Origin: Glomus cerebriforme
Taxonomy: Eukaryota > Glomeromycota > Glomeromycetes > Glomerales > Glomeraceae
DNA: 11,092 nt
Reading direction: 5' to 3'
NCBI GenBank assembly: GCA_003550305.1
Contig: QKYT01000248.1
Span: 49,596-60,687 of the forward strand
Shown: positions 7,430-11,092 of the stretch, in pieces
How the letters are laid out: each line of letters starts with the position of its first letter
How positions within the stretch are numbered: position 1 is the stretch's first letter
The notes under the pieces: model-generated
What the model saw: the letters and a program-made list of their open reading frames with translations, nothing else
What the model was told of the DNA's origin: nothing
Database searches by the model: none
Program-made: the position numbers and the translations under genes

Positions 7430-8999
7430 GAAAATAATGAATGCAATAATTGAATAAAAAAAATACCCAGAAAACTGGACCAAGAAATAAAATGTGAAAA
7501 TAATTTGAAGTTAACAAGTTCTACTATGTTAAATGAGAAAAAGGTGTGATAAGTTAGAAATAGAAGGAAATAATGATGTAAATTAGAAAGAGGAAAAAAT
7601 TAGAATGGAAAAAATACAACAAAATTATATGAATGGAGAGTATTAAACAGTGTTGGAGATTGTTAATAGAATCGGATAAAACAATAAACAATTGATAAAA
7701 ATTAGTAAAATTAATTTAGATTTGTTAATATAGATTAGAGATATTTTTTAATTAAAATCAATAATTGTGAAAAAACATTTATTTACTGTATTTAATAAAA
7801 AAAATTTTTTTTTATAATTAAAAATATTAATTCATGAATTGTTTCAGCCGTCCAGAATAGTCAATCAACAATATTTTAATGCAACTGTTTTATTTGGATC
7901 GTTTACTCATATCCAAATGTCTAAATGATTTGACATATGTTTTTCTTTCATTTTATGATATCTTACCTTTAATCCTTCATCCAGCATAATTAAAAGGAAC
8001 GTATGTCAAGTTTATAGTTTATTAAATTGGTTTTCTATCATATGTATTTATATATATATATATATAAAATACTAGATAATTTACTGCAATAATATTGAAC
8101 ACTGCTCGAAAACAATGTCATTTATATTACATAAACAGTAAAAAGAAAAGGTTTCACTTTATATAAAAAAGAGTAATATAAATAAAATAATATAAATCAA
8201 GAATTACTCTTTATAACTTATAAATTATCTATTCTTTAGTCAACTAAAATATCATCTCATTATGAAATTAAAATGTTATATAATAAAGCATTATACTACA
8301 CACTATATTAAAGTTAATCTGACTATTTATTTAGAAATAATTAGTTTTTTTATTATTCTACTTAAATTGTCCTATCAATTTATTTATAATAGGTAGCTAA
8401 ATTTCAATAAATGATTATGATTGATATTTCTATATTTGCTGTCAAAAGTCTTCTTTAATCAGACTAATTTGTATTGAAATAAATATAATGATTATTAAAT
8501 CTCCAACATCTTTATTAAAGTAACTTGCATTATTTGTTTTATTTCATTATTTAAAATATCCCAATAAAATTCACACAAACTTTAACACCTTTGCAATAAA
8601 ATAAATTCATAAGTAATTATAACTCATTTTTCTATTGCTACTTAAAAAAACTAATTTATTATTTGAACTTTTTTATTTTATAGAAGGATATTTTTTTTAG
8701 ACGATATGTCTGAGTTGACATGTAATGAAAGTCATAATCCATTCGTAAATCTTCGATTTTTCTTTTTTAGGTAATATCAGCACAAAAATAATTTGTCAAC
8801 CCTTTTTTTTTACGCTATAAATTATGAAGCACATTGACAAATGAGCAATGATAGAACAAATAATTACAATTTTAAACTTTCGTTCTTTTTAAATGTATTT
8901 TGAGAGGGATTAGATCATACGAGTTAACAATCCTCTTGTTGAATCTATCATGATTTCTTTCTTTTTTTTTTTAAAAAAAAAATTCCAAACTTTATCATG
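7430..8999. other. Long intergenic AT-rich stretch
   Basis: The purine bias fades by about 7680. After that there is AT-rich sequence with T and A runs and a (TA)9 microsatellite at 8049-8066. No frame with a recognisable protein, no RNA gene and no tandem array is visible. Confidence 0.45.
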
Positions 9000-9112
9000 T
9001 CCCAAATCAACCCATCGGCCTAAATCATCGGCCCATTACAATAATGCCTTAAGACAGTACCAACGATACTTTCCTAATTTAGGCCGATGGGTTGATTTGG
9101 GAGTTGGGACAT
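8997..9112. repeat. Long perfect inverted repeat (26-bp arms, 51-base loop)
   Basis: 9000-9025 is the exact reverse complement of 9077-9102. The arms contain CCCAAATCAACCCATCGGCC and its complement. Beyond a 7-base insertion (9103-9108 region), ATGT at 8997-9000 can also pair with ACAT at 9109-9112. The loop (9026-9076) starts with a second CATCGGCCC. The arms are much richer in GC than the DNA around them, which suggests an inserted element. It could be a fold-back or MITE-like transposon, or a hairpin RNA. Confidence 0.8.
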
Positions 9113-10379
9113 AAGTCAATTTGGGCTACAACAATTCCTATGCAAATTTGCGAATGTTTATTAAGGTATTATTGCATAATTACAGTAAATAGAAAACATC
9201 ATTCCTATTTATCAATACTATATTATGTAATATTTGAAAGTTAATTCGTGATTCTGCATTATAAATTTTGACCCTATTTAATGCAAATAATAATAAAGTT
9301 GTTTTACGATATATATCAAAAATCATTGTACTTTATTCTGTAAGTTAAACACTATTTCTTACGACTATTTGAAGCAAAAAGTTTTTTTTTTCACTATTAA
9401 ATCTTCCACAATATAATTAGTATAATGTTTTCCCAAACAATTTACAAAAATAATACGGATTTTATTAGATTTTAATAAATCCAGGAAATAATGATTGATT
9501 ATGCCATTAGCTTAAAATGAGCTAAATGAGCTAACAGATTTTAGCCTTTAAACTTTTATTGGTTATTCGCTCTAAATATTTTCTTTGTTTTTTTTTAAAT
9601 TTTAATTTGAAAGCCACAAATTAATTATGTAAAAAAAAATCCAACAAGACTTGGCTGCTCTATCAATCTCAATTGTTTTACTTGAATAAGAGGATTTTCA
9701 TATCTCTGATTTTTTTTTCATGTTAAAACGTTCAGTAGTATTATTTATTTTATTGTATAAAGTAGAAAAAAATTGCCAAAGCAAAAATGATAACAAAAAA
9801 AGAAAATTTAGCTTCATAAGTGGAAATATAGAAAAGAAAAATCATCACAAAATTTTTGTTGGTAATTCTTAAAAACTAAATACTAGTCACTTTTATAAAA
9901 AATCTTATTTGGTGGATTAATGTTATTATTATATCGTAACTGATGTGTTTCTTTAAAAATTCTTCCATATACATATTAATTTGTGCTAATTATTTTTTCA
10001 ATTCGATTTATTGTCAAAATAAACTTAATTGCAAAATTTTGAACACAAAGTACGATATAACATTCATTTGTTATATTAGAAGTATATATTATATTCTTAA
10101 TTGTATTATGTTTATATTTTTAAACAATTTAATATTCATTTTTAGTAAATATAATAAGTTGATTAACATTACATAAATTATAAAAAAAAAGAAAGAAATG
10201 TTGTATTTGAATTATTGAAATTATATCTTTGCCCTCACCTAATCCCAGATCTACTAATAATAAACTAAAAATTGATATAATAACTATTCTGTATGTCTTC
10301 CAAAATAATAACTATTTGTATTTGTTTATTATATATCTATTTCTTATTGATCAATTCTGAATTTTTGTTGTTATGCCAA
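9113..10379. other. Intergenic, AT-rich
   Basis: No gene is recognised. A local repeat AATGAGCTAAATGAGCTAA lies at about 9516-9534. The open + frame at 9943-10176 is rich in Ile, Asn, Phe and Tyr, as expected from random AT-rich sequence. Confidence 0.45.
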
Positions 10380-10800
10380 TTTCTTTGTTGTCCTTTATTC
10401 CACCCATACACCCAGTTTTTCATATGATATTGTACTTATCTTACACCGTGTGATTGTTTATCATCAATTTACTCCTATATTTGTTTACTTTGATTCATTA
10501 TTATTTCTCCCTTTTATTCATAATTCAATTTCCCTGTATTCACTTTAGAATTTGATATACTATAAACTCTAAAGTTGGAACCCAAACACCTTGATTTCCT
10601 CCTTTTTTCAATTCACATAGCATTCCATTTAAATTTCTACAATATTGGTTGTAAAGGAGCATTGCTAATGGTGAAATATACTTTGTCCAATCCATCTTCC
10701 ACAGTCATTCATCATGTTATTTGTTTTGTTAATAAAAATTACATCATTGTTTTATGTTCTTTTCTTCTTGGTGTTTCTTTCATACCCTCTTTCTCTCTGG
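10380..10800 (+). repeat. Dispersed repeat, copy B (inverted relative to copy A at 2425-2905)
   Basis: Aligns in blocks with the minus strand of 2425-2905, beginning at CCCATACACCCA and running through TTACTTTGATTCATTATTATT, TATTCACTTTAG, a central block ending GGTTGTAAAGGAGC, and TTGCTAATGGT. A 161-codon + frame (10575-11060) starts inside the repeat. It is hydrophobic and Phe/Leu/Ile-rich because the strand is pyrimidine-rich. Its counterpart in copy A stops much earlier, so I do not call it a gene. Confidence 0.7.
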
Positions 10801-11092
10801 TGCTCTCTTTTATTTGTGTCTTTCTTACACACCATTACCAGTTAATTTTGTTGACTATAAAAAAAATTCCGCGTTATATTCACCCTATTATACCATCTTT
10901 ACACATTCTCTTAATTTTCTTTGCGGAAATTGTAGAATATTATCTGTTTCTGCCTGAGTTATTAAGATTTATTTATGTCCATAAAATGAATCCAAATTTC
11001 TTTTTTAAATCATCAAATCTTCGTTTTCTCCAAATCTGGATGGGTGTTTGTATTACATGAGCTCATAAATAAAGTAGTCAATAAGTATATAA
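10801..11092. other. Pyrimidine-rich flank after copy B
   Basis: The pyrimidine bias of copy B continues to about 11040, so the element may extend past the part that matches copy A. No separate gene is seen. Confidence 0.35.

Noticed and set aside
8700..8771. Small open segment DDMSELTCNESHNPFVN after a T-run and AG, like a micro-exon
   Set aside because: It is too short to test. No partner exon is visible, and the following intron-like stretch would be only about 30 bases.
9943..10176. 77-codon + frame
   Set aside because: Its Ile/Asn/Phe/Tyr composition is as expected from random AT-rich DNA, and no family is recognised.
10575..11060. 161-codon hydrophobic + frame that could be taken for a membrane protein
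   Set aside because: It begins inside repeat copy B. The equivalent frame in copy A is broken, and the strand is pyrimidine-rich, which gives Phe/Leu/Ser/Ile codons by itself.

Overview
The window looks like nuclear DNA of an arbuscular mycorrhizal fungus, most likely Rhizophagus or a close relative. It is very AT-rich. Its one clear gene has small 80-81 nt GT-AG introns and belongs to the kinase family with an N-terminal Cys4 motif that is hugely expanded in those fungi. This assignment rests on recognising the protein family, not on a search.

Layout: positions 1-335 are the AT-rich upstream region of the kinase gene, with three copies of a short motif. Positions 336-2079 hold the kinase gene in four exons on the + strand, about 500 residues once two opposite 1-base frame errors in exon 2 are allowed for. 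Positions 2420-2905 and 10380-10800 hold two diverged copies of one dispersed repeat in opposite orientation, about 8 kb apart. Between them there is no intact gene.

The stretch 3180-4400 is the most structured. It holds a palindromic CACGTG/CCAAT module, six 18-bp tandem repeats, and a tandem array of 122-129 bp units. Read on the minus strand, each array unit looks like a short exon followed by an intron with a perfect GTAAGT donor. A minisatellite that reads as a charged repeated peptide lies next to the array. Together these may be the remains of a repetitive minus-strand gene or a gene-like mobile element.

Other remnants: 5560-5908 (minus) is a broken second member of the kinase family. 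6533-6911 carries 12-bp inverted ends around an in-frame 117-bp duplication. 6989-7429 is a purine-rich reading frame with three internal stops. 9000-9102 is a 26-bp perfect inverted repeat that is GC-rich against its surroundings. The rest is AT-rich intergenic sequence in which I see no gene. I see no tRNA, rRNA or CRISPR array.

The genes do not form a pathway. The picture is a gene-poor, repeat-rich segment with one kinase gene, one dead paralogue, and several repeat families.
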